DNA of 55,636 nucleotides from Oryzomonas sagensis (GTDB taxonomy: Bacteria > Desulfobacterota > Desulfuromonadia > Geobacterales > Pseudopelobacteraceae): contig NZ_VZRA01000006.1 of the NCBI RefSeq assembly GCF_008802355.1, positions 1-55,636 of the forward strand, read 5' to 3'. Positions 1 to 7,953 of this stretch are shown piece by piece (position 1 is the first letter of the stretch; each line of letters opens with the position of its first letter). The position numbers were made by a program, and so were the translations under genes. Under the pieces are notes generated by a model. It had not been told where the DNA came from. It ran no database searches and saw only the letters and a list, made by a program, of their open reading frames with translations.

Positions 1-222
1 GTAATCGACCGGGTCGAACCGGTGGAGAGCGCCGAAGCGATCGAATTCGCCAAGCGGCTGTCCCGCGAAGAAGGCATTCTTGTGGGCATCTCCAGCGGTG
101 CCGCTGCTGCGGCGGCGGTGCGACTCGCCAAGCTGGACGAATTTGCCGGCAAGACCATTGTGGCCATCCTTCCCGACGCGGCAGAGCGCTACCTTTCCAC
201 GCCGCTGTTCGAGGGCATCTGA
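1..222 (+). CDS. cysK: Cysteine synthase A, C-terminal part (cut by window edge)
   Basis: The frame is open from base 1 and gives the last ~73 residues of an O-acetylserine sulfhydrylase, ending PLFEGI. It carries the glycine/serine-rich [11 protein letters not shown] segment typical of the PLP phosphate-binding side of this fold. The sequence matches the end of the complete cysK on the minus strand at 54181-55134, with one residue difference (Lys for Thr in RLAKLDEF). The stop overlaps the next ATG (TGATG), so the two are translationally coupled. Role: O-acetylserine plus sulfide to cysteine. Whether the part left of the window is intact cannot be seen. Confidence 0.9.
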   Translation, partial: VIDRVEPVESAEAIEFAKRLSREEGILVGISSGAAAAAAVRLAKLDEFAGKTIVAILPDAAERYLSTPLFEGI

Positions 223-404
223 TGGCCGCCCCGCCCCCTGAGCCATGGAGCCGGGACCTGGAGCAGGTCGTGCGTGAGGCGCTGAGCTCGATCCGTTTCG
301 GCACGGTGACCCTGGTGGTGCAGGACGGCCGGGTGATCCAGGTGGACAAGAGCGAGAAGATCCGGCTCAACAAGGTCGGGTATGTGGACGGCGGCGGGAT
401 TTAA
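222..404 (+). CDS. YezD-like small protein (DUF2292), copy 1
   Basis: 60 residues with the family core IRFGTVTLVVQDGRVIQVDK followed by EKIRL. YezD/DUF2292 proteins are small, of unknown biochemical role, and commonly sit beside sulfur-assimilation genes. The ATG overlaps the cysK stop, and the leader RNA and nifB-like gene follow. The second copy at 53999-54181 differs by one residue (Pro/Thr at position 5). Function here is inferred only from context: an accessory of cysteine synthesis or its control. Confidence 0.85.
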   Translation: MAAPPPEPWSRDLEQVVREALSSIRFGTVTLVVQDGRVIQVDKSEKIRLNKVGYVDGGGI

Positions 405-455
405 CAAACCAACGTCCCCACTTCCGCAGACCAACAACAAAATATCGTATGCCGC

Positions 456-500
456 GCTGACTAGACAACTGGAGGCCGGGGGAACCATTCCCTCGGCCTC
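456..500 (+). promoter_or_regulatory. Structured 5' leader A (upstream of nifB-like gene)
   Basis: GCTGA (456-460) is followed by hairpin CTAG-ACAA-CTGG (461-472). Directly after comes a second hairpin with arms AGGCCG (473-478) and CGGCCT (494-499), enclosing GGGAA/TTCCC, then T-rich GTTTCGTTTT. The same layout recurs at 45478-45536, 51812-51877 and 53872-53931, each before a sulfur or nitrogenase-like gene. The second hairpin looks like an intrinsic terminator placed in a leader. I cannot match it to SAM, SAH or cobalamin riboswitches from memory. Confidence 0.6.
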
Positions 501-527
501 GTTTCGTTTTCTACGGGAGATCGCACC

Positions 528-1370
528 ATGACCATATCATCATGCACCAAAGACCGCGTTACCCATGGCCACCCCTGCTTCGGCGGGAACCGGCACAAAA
601 ACGGCCGCATCCACCTGGCCGTGGCGCCGCGCTGCAACATCAAGTGCGGCTACTGCGACCGCAAGCACGACTGCGCCAATGAATCGCGCCCCGGCGTCAC
701 CAGCCGCCTGTTCTCCCCCCGGGAAGCCCTGGAGCAGGTGCGCGGCACCATGGCCGACGGGCAACTCGGCAAGGTCATCAAGGTGATCGGCATCGCCGGG
801 CCCGGCGACCCGCTGGCCAATGAGGAGACCTTTGAAACCTTCCGGCTGGTGAAGGCCGAGTTTCCCGAACTCATGTTCTGCATGAGCACCAACGGCCTGT
901 TGCTCCCCGAACGGCTCAAGGACCTGGCAAAGATCAACCTGCACAGCCTTACGGTGACCATCAATGCCGTCGATTCGGCTGTCGGGGCTCAGATCTATCG
1001 CCACGTGATCTACCACGGCACCCACTACCGGGGCGAGGAGGGAGCCGCCATCCTGATCGAAAACCAGTTCGAAGGGGTGCGCCGGGCCGCCGAGCAGGGT
1101 CTGGTGGTCAAGGTCAACACGGTGCTGACCCCCGGCATCAACGACAGCCAGATACCGCTTATCGCCGACAGGGTCAGCGAGTGCGGGGCATTTGTCATGA
1201 ACATCATGCCGATCATCCCCCAGGCGGAGTTGGCCCATGTCGCTCCGCCGTCGCCCGAGTACCTGGAAGCGGTGCGGGCGGGCAACGAACAGACCATCAG
1301 CCAGTTCAGGGGCTGCCAGCAGTGCCGTGCCGATGCGGTCGGCTTGATCGGCGGCGGCTGTCCACTATAA
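528..1370 (+). CDS. NifB-like radical SAM protein (Fe-S-C cofactor core synthase)
   Basis: 280 residues. The N-terminal HPC (15-17), the radical SAM motif C36-x3-C40-x2-C43 (RCNIKCGYCDRKHDC) and the GPGDPLAN motif are those of NifB, which fuses two 4Fe-4S clusters with a SAM-derived carbide into the 8Fe precursor of the nitrogenase cofactor. It ends at CRADAVGLIGGGCPL, so the C-terminal NifX-like domain of many NifB proteins is absent; a separate NifX-like protein lies at 45096-45440. No nifEN is seen in the window. It probably supplies the cofactor core for NifD/K-like at 33.6-36.5 kb, although it lies 32 kb away. ATG at 528 follows GGGAG. Confidence 0.85.
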   Translation: MTISSCTKDRVTHGHPCFGGNRHKNGRIHLAVAPRCNIKCGYCDRKHDCANESRPGVTSRLFSPREALEQVRGTMADGQLGKVIKVIGIAGPGDPLANEETFETFRLVKAEFPELMFCMSTNGLLLPERLKDLAKINLHSLTVTINAVDSAVGAQIYRHVIYHGTHYRGEEGAAILIENQFEGVRRAAEQGLVVKVNTVLTPGINDSQIPLIADRVSECGAFVMNIMPIIPQAELAHVAPPSPEYLEAVRAGNEQTISQFRGCQQCRADAVGLIGGGCPL

Positions 1371-1383
1371 GGAGAAGAGAATC

Positions 1384-1788
1384 ATGGCCATCAATACGAA
1401 TGTGGCGGAAGCATCCATCCGGGAACGGCGCTTGAACGCCATCACCGGCTACAGCGGCTCGGTCAGGGACCTGGCCTGCCGCACCTCGGGCGGTTGTTGG
1501 AGGCTTATTGGTGGCTGGCAGCGTCAACACTGCGTCTGCACTGGAAAGCGATTTTCATTTCGCCAAACCGAGGATGCGTCGAAACGGCAAAAAGCCAACT
1601 GCATACTCAACGCAAAAGGCTGTGGGGACCAGGCACTGAGTATCCAAACGAAGATCGACCGATTGAAACAGGAGATAGAGAAGGGAACCAAGGTCTATAC
1701 CCCCAAGGAATTGCAGAAATTGAAAAACAAGCTGGAGGATGCTAATGACGTACTCGACGAACTCCTGTTTCATCCGACAAACAACTAA
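1384..1788 (+). CDS. Short ORF with nitrogenase alpha-like N-terminus (probable truncated/chimeric gene)
   Basis: 134 residues starting 14 bases after nifB-like, with AAGGAGAAG as ribosome site. Residues ~12-30 (IRERRLNAITGYSGSVRDL) resemble the N-terminus of nitrogenase component-1 alpha-type proteins, which are normally about 450-500 residues. The sequence then leaves that family. The last ~50 residues are a charged, coiled-coil-like stretch (IDRLKQEIEKGTKVYTPKEL...) that I do not recognise. Reading: remnant of a nifD/E-like gene fused by deletion to something else. It could still be expressed. Confidence 0.45.
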   Translation: MAINTNVAEASIRERRLNAITGYSGSVRDLACRTSGGCWRLIGGWQRQHCVCTGKRFSFRQTEDASKRQKANCILNAKGCGDQALSIQTKIDRLKQEIEKGTKVYTPKELQKLKNKLEDANDVLDELLFHPTNN

Positions 1789-1907
1789 TGATCAGGTTTG
1801 AAGATTCGCGAATTCAGCACGACGGACGAATGTTCCTGACAACCTGATCCCCGGAAGCATCAACGGGTCTCTGAAGCAAGCAAGAGCAGTGCATCCTCCC
1901 CTGTTAT

Positions 1908-1933
1908 GTCCCCGCGCAAGCGGGGACCTTTTT
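1908..1933 (+). terminator. Rho-independent terminator
   Basis: GTCCCCGC, loop GCAA, GCGGGGAC, then CC and TTTTT. It ends the cysK-yezD-nifB-ORF transcript on the plus strand. Confidence 0.75.
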
Positions 1934-2006
1934 CACAAGCCAGGCAGAGCCGAAACCGAACGATCACATACGGAGTGGGCCGCGGATTAAATTGCGTACA
2001 GTCTCT

Positions 2007-3158
2007 TCATCGTTGTTGTAGCGCCCGTTCCATCCGCTGCAATGCTTCCTTCAGCAGGCCCCGCGCACATCCGAAGTTGAGCCGCACAAACCCCGGCGCG
2101 TCGAACTCGGCGCCATTGGACAAGCCAACTCCGGCCTCCTCGAAGAAGCGGCCCGGATCGCCGATGCCGGCGGCACGGGTGTCGATCCAGGCCAGGTAGG
2201 TGGCCTCCACGTGAAAGGTCGTCAGGCCGGGCATCCGCGCCACGGTTTCAGCCAGGAGATCGCGGTTGCCGCGAAGGTACGAGAGCAGGTCGTGCCGCCA
2301 CGGTTCGCCGTGCCGGTAGGCCGCTTCGGCGGCGGTGTAGCCCAGCAGGTTGACGTGCGGCACGATGCGGCCGGCCGCCTTGATGAAGCTGCGGCGCAGG
2401 GCGGGATCGCCGATCACCGCAAAGGAACACCCCAGGCCGGGGATGTTGTAGGTCTTGCTGGGAGCCAGCAGCGTAATCGTCCGGCGGGCCGTCTCCGGCG
2501 ACAGGGTGGCTATCGGCAGATGACGCGCTCCCTCGTCCAGGATCAGGCCGGCGTGGATGTCGTCCGAGCCGATCACCAGGTCGTGGCGCTCGGCCACGGC
2601 GGCGAACTGTTGCAGTTCCTCACGGGTCCAGGCCCGTCCCACCGGGTTGTGCGGACTGCACAGCAGGAGCAGCCTGGTGCGGGGCGTGATGGCCCGCTCC
2701 AGCGCTTCCATATCGGCCACCCAGCGGCCGTTGTGCAGTTGCAGCGGCACCTTGACCGTGGTGCGCTGCGACAGGGTCGGGACCGACATGAAGGGGGGAT
2801 ACACCGGGGTGAAGGTTATCACCTCGTCGCCAACCTCCCCCACGGCCCTGCTGAGCACGTTCAGGCCGCACACCAGGCCGGGGAGCCAGACCAGCCATTC
2901 GGGCTGGGCCTGCCAGCCGAAATCCCGTTCCAGGTGATCCAGCACCGCCTCCACCAGCCCCTGCGGCGGGTGGGTGTAGCCGAACACCCCATGCTCGATC
3001 CGCTCGTGCAGCGCCCCAATCACCGCCGGGGGAGAGCGGAAGTCCATGTCCGCCACCCAGAGCGGGATGACGTCCCGCCCCTGGTACTTGTCCCATTTTT
3101 CACTATCGGTGGCGCTGCGGTCGACGGGGGTATCGAAATCGAAAGATTGAGTGTTCAT
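2007..3158 (-). CDS. PatB/MalY-type PLP C-S lyase (cystathionine beta-lyase)
   Basis: 383 residues, fold-type I aminotransferase family. Visible signatures: N-terminal IPLWVADMDF, GYTHPP, CSPHNPVGR, SDDIHAGL and the PLP lysine in APSKTYNIPG (Lys235). These proteins cleave C-S bonds of cystathionine or other S-substituted cysteines to thiol, pyruvate and ammonia. ATG at 3158 (MNTQSFDFD) is chosen because AGGAG lies just upstream and the upstream extension is unlike the family. Its place beside nifB-like and cysK suggests sulfur scavenging. Cystathionine versus S-alkyl-cysteine as substrate cannot be decided here. Confidence 0.85.
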   Translation of the reverse strand: MNTQSFDFDTPVDRSATDSEKWDKYQGRDVIPLWVADMDFRSPPAVIGALHERIEHGVFGYTHPPQGLVEAVLDHLERDFGWQAQPEWLVWLPGLVCGLNVLSRAVGEVGDEVITFTPVYPPFMSVPTLSQRTTVKVPLQLHNGRWVADMEALERAITPRTRLLLLCSPHNPVGRAWTREELQQFAAVAERHDLVIGSDDIHAGLILDEGARHLPIATLSPETARRTITLLAPSKTYNIPGLGCSFAVIGDPALRRSFIKAAGRIVPHVNLLGYTAAEAAYRHGEPWRHDLLSYLRGNRDLLAETVARMPGLTTFHVEATYLAWIDTRAAGIGDPGRFFEEAGVGLSNGAEFDAPGFVRLNFGCARGLLKEALQRMERALQQR

Positions 3159-3422
3159 CGGGTCAAATGCTCCTTTTCGGTATGGTTCAATGGCAGGGGG
3201 CACTCCGCAGGCCCCGGCCCACTCCAGCTCCGTGTAGTGGACCATCCGGGATGACGACTACGGACGAACCGCACGGCCGACGGGCCTGAAGCTGCAACAT
3301 GGTAGCGCACATCCATCAATTGTGGAAACACAAACCGCCCCACCTCGCAAAAGAGGATAGAGCGGTTTGCAAATGCCGCGGCAAAACTGCATGGTTCACC
3401 GGTACCGGCGCGGCCCTTCCTG

Positions 3423-3652
3423 TCAGGCCGCTTCCCGGGTCTGCCTGATGTAGGCGTAGGGGTCCTGCTCGTACCAGGCTTCCTTGTAAGGCAGCCTGGT
3501 CGTTTCGCCAAGGGTAGTGTACCAAGAAGATGATGATATGGGCCAGGATCACCGGATTGGCCTGGGCAAACAGCTCCATCAGCGGCTCCGTGGCCGTTTG
3601 AATGCGGGGAAACCACCCGCCCAGGAGAAGCCCCAGGGGCGGGCCAATACCT
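3423..3652 (-). pseudogene. Deletion scar: ABC permease fragment joined to nitrogenase alpha-like C-terminus
   Basis: Reading leftward, one frame (about 3652-3516) gives PPLGLLLGGWFPRI then EPLMELFAQANPVILAHI, like the middle of an SsuC/TauC-type permease. A different frame (3512-3423) gives LGETTRLPYKEAWYEQDP ending REAA-stop. That matches the C-terminus of the nifD-like protein at 34943-36463 (LGENLRLPYSDAWYTADP). The order permease then nifD is the order of the intact cluster. This is therefore probably what remains of a second copy after an internal deletion. Confidence 0.65.
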
Positions 3653-3659
3653 CAAAGGC

Positions 3660-4071
3660 TCAGGCTTTATTGCCTAAGTCCTTATTGTTTCCTACATCCT
3701 CTGGTGGATACTCTAGTTATCTTGCGAGGTAAAGGAAACGATCATAAAAACGATTTATCTCAAAACAAACCGATATCGGGAAGTACGTCTGTCTTGCACA
3801 GATAGCTTATCCTGATGGCGATCAGCGTTGTCAGACGATAAGTTTTGTGGTTGCCGTCTAAGGTTGAGCCGGTATTATTTCTGTTCAAATAATTTAATTC
3901 AGTTTTTCTTGACCCTGCCATCCGACTGGTGGCAATATCCGTATTAAAAGCGTTCGAATCAAAAATTCGGCAACACTGACAATTCATATCGAGGAGTTCC
4001 GGGCGCGCATCGCTCTTCAAACGAGCCCGCGGCAGGTTCCCGCAGGCTCTCTTTCACAAGGATATATAGGC
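3660..4071. other. Gene-free stretch of lower GC
   Basis: No convincing coding frame on either strand. It is clearly more AT-rich than its neighbours between about 3720 and 3990. A ribosome site (AAGGATAT) for the next gene is at the right end. I see no clear terminator or repeat. Confidence 0.5.
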
Positions 4072-4797
4072 ATGCTCACACGAAGACAGTTTATTGCAGC
4101 TGGCGCCGGATTGTTGTTGGTGCCGCACAGTTCTCTGGCGAAAGCGCTCTTGAAGCACAACGTATCCACGGGGATCAGCGACCTCGTCGAGAACGGCGAC
4201 ATCCCAAAGGACATCGCCGTTGGTCCGAACATAACCGCCGAGCAGTTCATTGCCGCCCAACGCGACGAAAAAGCCCTCGAAAGCCTGGTGGGCGGCCTGG
4301 TTGAGCGCAAGATAAAGGGGCAGCCTTTGTTCAACGAGGGCAAGATCATTCTCTATAACACACACTTCAAGGAACGGTACCTCTTCAAGTTCAGGAACGG
4401 CTACGGGGAGTATGATCCCAAAATCCTCGGCTCGCTCAACTATTTCATGCGCTGCAATTACGACAACAAATACACCGACATGGACATTGCCACCATAGAG
4501 ATGATCAACTACGTTGCACAGCTCCTCGGGGTCAAGGAAATCTACATCAACTCAGCCTACCGGACGCCGGAATACAACGCCATACTCGCCAGGAAGAGCG
4601 AGAACGTGGCGCGCAACTCGTTCCACATGCAGGGCAAGGCGGTGGACTACTCCATACCTGGCGTGCCGATCAGCAAGGTGTGCCAGTATGCCCAACTGGC
4701 GCGCAACTATTTCGGCTACGGTGGCGTCGGCTATTATCCGCGGCAGAACTTCGTGCATAACGACAGTGGACCGCTTCGCAACTGGGCAAAGAAGTAG
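4072..4797 (+). CDS. DUF882 / peptidase M15-type murein hydrolase, Tat-exported
   Basis: 241 residues. The N-terminus MLTRRQFIAAGAGLLLV has a twin-arginine pattern and hydrophobic core, so it is probably exported folded. The C-terminal half carries M15A/DUF882 metal-site motifs: INSAYRTPEYNA, SFHMQGKAVDYS (His and Asp ligands) and QNFVHNDSGP (His). The family (YcbK/MepK-like) cuts peptide cross-links in peptidoglycan. Monocistronic; ATG preceded by AAGGATAT. Confidence 0.82.
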   Translation: MLTRRQFIAAGAGLLLVPHSSLAKALLKHNVSTGISDLVENGDIPKDIAVGPNITAEQFIAAQRDEKALESLVGGLVERKIKGQPLFNEGKIILYNTHFKERYLFKFRNGYGEYDPKILGSLNYFMRCNYDNKYTDMDIATIEMINYVAQLLGVKEIYINSAYRTPEYNAILARKSENVARNSFHMQGKAVDYSIPGVPISKVCQYAQLARNYFGYGGVGYYPRQNFVHNDSGPLRNWAKK

Positions 4798-5004
4798 CCG
4801 TTACACTCCATCAAATGACTATCTGATATTTAATGATGTTCCCCACGACTCATCTCCCGTGACACGCCACTATAGCGTAAAGGCCTGCACGGTTATTGCC
4901 GATACCTGTATCATTACAGCAGCCCCATAGCCCACGAATTCACACGTTAAAATCGACGGGAGGGTTAACCCTTGATTTTTCAGAACGGAACAAAGGAGAC
5001 CGTC

Positions 5005-5436
5005 TTGGCCAACCACACCGAGTTCCCGGTGGGAGAATTGCTTCTCCGCACCTATGCAAAGCCGAGCGATACGAACGCGAATGGAGATATCTTCGGGGGA
5101 TGGATCATGTCGCAGATGGACATCGCCGGCGGCATGTTGGCAATAGAGATCACCGGCGGCCGCGCCGTGACCATTGCTGTGGACGCGATGAAATTCATCA
5201 AACCGGTAAAGACCGGCGACATTGTCTGTTGCTTCGGCAAAGTTACGAGGGTCGGAAACACCTCCATCACCATCAGGTTGGAGGTTTGGGTTAAGCCGAG
5301 CCTGCGGGAAGCGCCGATCGACAAGGAAAACGCCTTGTACTTGGTCACGGAAGCGTCATACACCTATGTGGCCGTTGACCAGGAAGGGCGCAAACGGCAG
5401 TTCCCGAAACCGGCTCTTCGCCAACATGAGCAATAG
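5005..5436 (+). CDS. yciA: Acyl-CoA thioesterase, YciA type (hotdog fold)
   Basis: Hotdog-fold protein with the YciA pattern SDTNANGDIFGGWIMSQMD near the N-terminus, containing the catalytic Asp region, and IVCCFGKVTRVGNTSI. Hydrolyses short to medium acyl-CoA. Two TTG starts are possible: 4972 (preceded by GGGAGGG) and 5005 (preceded by AAGGAG, 6-base gap). 5005 puts the conserved LLLRTYAKPSDTN at the usual distance from the start. No operon partner. Confidence 0.8.
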   Translation: MANHTEFPVGELLLRTYAKPSDTNANGDIFGGWIMSQMDIAGGMLAIEITGGRAVTIAVDAMKFIKPVKTGDIVCCFGKVTRVGNTSITIRLEVWVKPSLREAPIDKENALYLVTEASYTYVAVDQEGRKRQFPKPALRQHEQ

Positions 5437-5632
5437 AGTCCCCCTCACGGCACCACCTTCGGCATGCCGTAAGGGCCGAAGTACCATAGGGCGGCTGTTT
5501 TTCCCGTGGGGATTGCGCTATTGAGCGATGCAATATCGTAATTACCTTTCAAAATTATAATTTCAATCCGATAAACCAATTTGACCTTAACCAGCTAACT
5601 CTTTAGGATGCTCCTCCGCTAGGTAAAACAGA

Positions 5633-7417
5633 ATGAGTTCGATCCAGAGTGAAACCAAGGCGTTGCGGCCGCAACTGGCGGCACTGCTTGCGGATGAAAT
5701 CAGCGGCTGCACCGGGTGCGGCGTCTGCGTCGGGGAGTGCGGCTTCCTGAAGCTCTACGGTTCCCCACGCGATATCGCCCGTTCCTACGACCCGGATGAC
5801 CCGAAAAAAAATGTCGTCTGCTTCGAGTGCAGCCTCTGCGGACTCTGCTCGGCCGTCTGCCCCAGCGGCGTCAAGCCCCAGGCCCTCTTTCTGGAGATGC
5901 GGCGCGAGGCGGTCGATCGGGGCTTTGGCTCGTTCCGCGAGCACAAGGGGCTGCTCGGGTACGAGCGGACCGGCACGTCCCGCCGCTTCACGTGGTACGG
6001 CCTGCCTGAAGGGTGCACCACGATCTTTTTCCCCGGCTGCGCCTTGCCGGGCACCCGCCCCGGCGTGACCGTAGCGGTTTATGAACGGCTGAAAGAGGCG
6101 TTTCCCGCCCTCGGCCTGGTGCTGGACTGCTGCACCAAACCGTCCCACGACCTGGGGAGGGAACCGTATTTTTCCCAAATGTTCGGCGAGATGGTGGCCT
6201 GGCTGGAATCCCACGGGATACAACGGGTCCTGGTGGCCTGCCCCAACTGCTACAAGGTCTTTACCGAATATGCCCCGCACCTTCAGACAGAGACGGTCTA
6301 CGAACGGCTTGCCGGGATCATGCCGGAGACAACGGCGGAGGCGTCAGCTTCTCCGGTGACCATCCACGACCCCTGCGTAATCAGGTTCGCCTCCGCGCCG
6401 CAGGAAGCGGCGCGAAGGTTGGTTTCCCGATCCGGCCGTGTGATCGCAGAGATGCCGCACGCGCGGACAAAAACGCTCTGCTGCGGTGAAGGGGGGACCG
6501 TGGGGGCCCTGGCCCCCGACCTGGCCGATGCCTGGGGAGAACTCCGGTCGGGTGAAGCCGCGGGCCGCCAGGTGGTCACCTACTGTGCCGGCTGCGCCAA
6601 TCACCTCGGGAAACGGCTTACGGTCAGCCATGTCCTCGACCTGGTCTTCGACGCGCCGAAACCGTCAGCGGGGCCGATCACCTATGTCAATCGCCTGCGG
6701 CTCAAATCCCGGTTCAAGAAAATCGTGCCCGCCGCCACAACCAGGGAGAGAAGCGTTCCCGGCAGCGGTTCCGGGATGCTCCGGCCGCTGCTCTTTCTGG
6801 GCGTCATGATTGCCGCCATAGTTCTGGTGCGGGCAAGCGGAGTCGGCCAGTACCTGGAACCGGAACGGCTGCGTGCCCTGTTTAGCGGCTTCGGCATCGT
6901 GGCGCCGCTGGTGTACATCGCCATCTATACGGTCGCTCCCGCGTTGATGCTGCCCGGCCTCCCCATCAGCATGGCCGGGGCAACCGTCTTCGGGCCGGTC
7001 TGGGGGGTGGTCTACACGATCATCGGGGCCACCCTGGGGGCCTGCGTGGCGTTCCTGATCGCCCGCTACGCCGCCCGGGACTGGGTAGAACGGCAGCTGG
7101 TCGGTTCGCGGTGGAACAGACTCGACAGCGAAACCGCCCAGAACGGCTGGAAGGCGGTGGCCTTTACCCGGTTGATCCCCCTGTTCCCCTTCAACCTGCT
7201 CAATTTTGCCTTCGGCCTGACGAAGATACCGTTTCCCCAGTATGCCGTGGCAACCTTTATCTTCATGCTGCCCGGCACTATCGCCTTTATCACGTTTTCG
7301 AGCTCGTTGCTGGGATTGCTCAAGGGTAAGGTCTCCCGCGAATTTTTTATCGGGATCGGTCTCATCGTCGCGGTATCCCTGATTCCCCGGCTGGTAAAAC
7401 GGCACAGGAGAATCTGA
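5633..7417 (+). CDS. Fusion: 4Fe-4S/CCG oxidoreductase plus TVP38/DedA-like membrane domain
   Basis: 594 residues. The first ~85 residues hold two ferredoxin-type clusters (CTGCGVCVGEC and CFECSLCGLCSAVC). Then come HdrB/GlpC-like cysteine-rich domains with CC near LDCCTKPSHD and TLCCGEGG, and CAGCANHLG. From about residue 380 there are five or six membrane segments with the SNARE-associated/TVP38 pattern (GPVWGVVYTIIGATLGACVAF; FTRLIPLFPFNLLNFAFG). Known families suggest cytosolic electron transfer tied to a membrane transporter-like module. The partner and substrate are unknown. Confidence 0.8.
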   Translation: MSSIQSETKALRPQLAALLADEISGCTGCGVCVGECGFLKLYGSPRDIARSYDPDDPKKNVVCFECSLCGLCSAVCPSGVKPQALFLEMRREAVDRGFGSFREHKGLLGYERTGTSRRFTWYGLPEGCTTIFFPGCALPGTRPGVTVAVYERLKEAFPALGLVLDCCTKPSHDLGREPYFSQMFGEMVAWLESHGIQRVLVACPNCYKVFTEYAPHLQTETVYERLAGIMPETTAEASASPVTIHDPCVIRFASAPQEAARRLVSRSGRVIAEMPHARTKTLCCGEGGTVGALAPDLADAWGELRSGEAAGRQVVTYCAGCANHLGKRLTVSHVLDLVFDAPKPSAGPITYVNRLRLKSRFKKIVPAATTRERSVPGSGSGMLRPLLFLGVMIAAIVLVRASGVGQYLEPERLRALFSGFGIVAPLVYIAIYTVAPALMLPGLPISMAGATVFGPVWGVVYTIIGATLGACVAFLIARYAARDWVERQLVGSRWNRLDSETAQNGWKAVAFTRLIPLFPFNLLNFAFGLTKIPFPQYAVATFIFMLPGTIAFITFSSSLLGLLKGKVSREFFIGIGLIVAVSLIPRLVKRHRRI

Positions 7418-7677
7418 CCGAAGAAAAGATTGCGGTTGACGGCAAAGACGTCATCAAGCCCTCTACTCCGCATTTCGTCTACCATGGCACGGCCGAGACG
7501 ATCAACTTTGCATCGGGCTGTATTGTCTGCCCACCCGGGTGCAATGGGGGGATCATCGCCGACAATTCGCTTCCCCTGAAGGAGACCAAGAATTATTACC
7601 GCTTTGACTGGAACAAGAGGCCGGCGCCCGGAACAAAGGCCGAAATCGTAATCAAGTCGATTTACGGTACGAAGTAA
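7414..7677 (+). CDS. Small unrecognised protein or gene remnant without normal start
   Basis: An open frame (LTEEKIAVDGKDVIKPSTPH... ending KSIYGTK-stop) shows normal codon use and a conserved-looking centre CIVCPPGCN with three cysteines. There is no ATG/GTG/TTG in frame. Only a CTG at 7414, four bases after AGGAG and overlapping the end of the previous gene, could start it. It is either a rare CTG start or the 3' part of a gene whose 5' end was lost. Function unknown. Confidence 0.4.
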   Translation: MTEEKIAVDGKDVIKPSTPHFVYHGTAETINFASGCIVCPPGCNGGIIADNSLPLKETKNYYRFDWNKRPAPGTKAEIVIKSIYGTK

Positions 7678-7726
7678 TACAAGAAACGAGAGAAGTTTAC
7701 CGACCGATTCAGCACACATGCGGCAC

Positions 7727-7770
7727 AAACGGGAAGAGGAGCCGCACGACAGCGGTTCCTCTTCCCGTTT
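7727..7770 (+). terminator. Strong hairpin, probable terminator
   Basis: Fourteen-base perfect arms AAACGGGAAGAGGA / TCCTCTTCCCGTTT around a GC-rich loop. It lies downstream of the CCG/TVP38 gene and the small ORF. The T run is delayed (TTTTCTCTTTTTT at ~7791), so termination is likely but not certain. Confidence 0.55.
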
Positions 7771-7953
7771 GCTCCATCCTCCCAGTCAAATTTTCTCTTT
7801 TTTGTACATCAATTACAAAATCGCTTCACATCAATTTAACCTGAGGTATACTTTATGCCTGCGCTGAACATTATCCTCCTATCTCCAGAGGTGGGGGGGC
7901 GCAGTCCATTACGTGAGCTCATTGTACAGAGATTCCACAACCCGGGAGTGTAC

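Larger units (their letters stand above)
1..404 (+). repeat. Inverted duplicate of cysK 3' end plus yezD-like gene, left copy
   Basis: Bases 1-404 are the reverse complement of 54402-53999. I count three mismatches in about 404 bases (around 136, 195 and 232). Identity stops exactly after the stop codon of the yezD-like gene. The left end of the repeat lies outside the window. Such identity points to a recent duplication or to gene conversion. Confidence 0.93.

Noticed and set aside
2211-3254. Long plus-strand ORF (347 codons) opposite the PatB gene
   Set aside because: Antisense shadow of a GC-rich gene; the minus strand gives a complete PLP enzyme and the plus frame has no family features or ribosome site.
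3516-3652. First read as an internal part of the nifD-like gene
   Set aside because: The frame giving PPLGLLLGGWFPRI and QANPVILAHI fits an SsuC-type permease much better; only 3423-3512 matches NifD.
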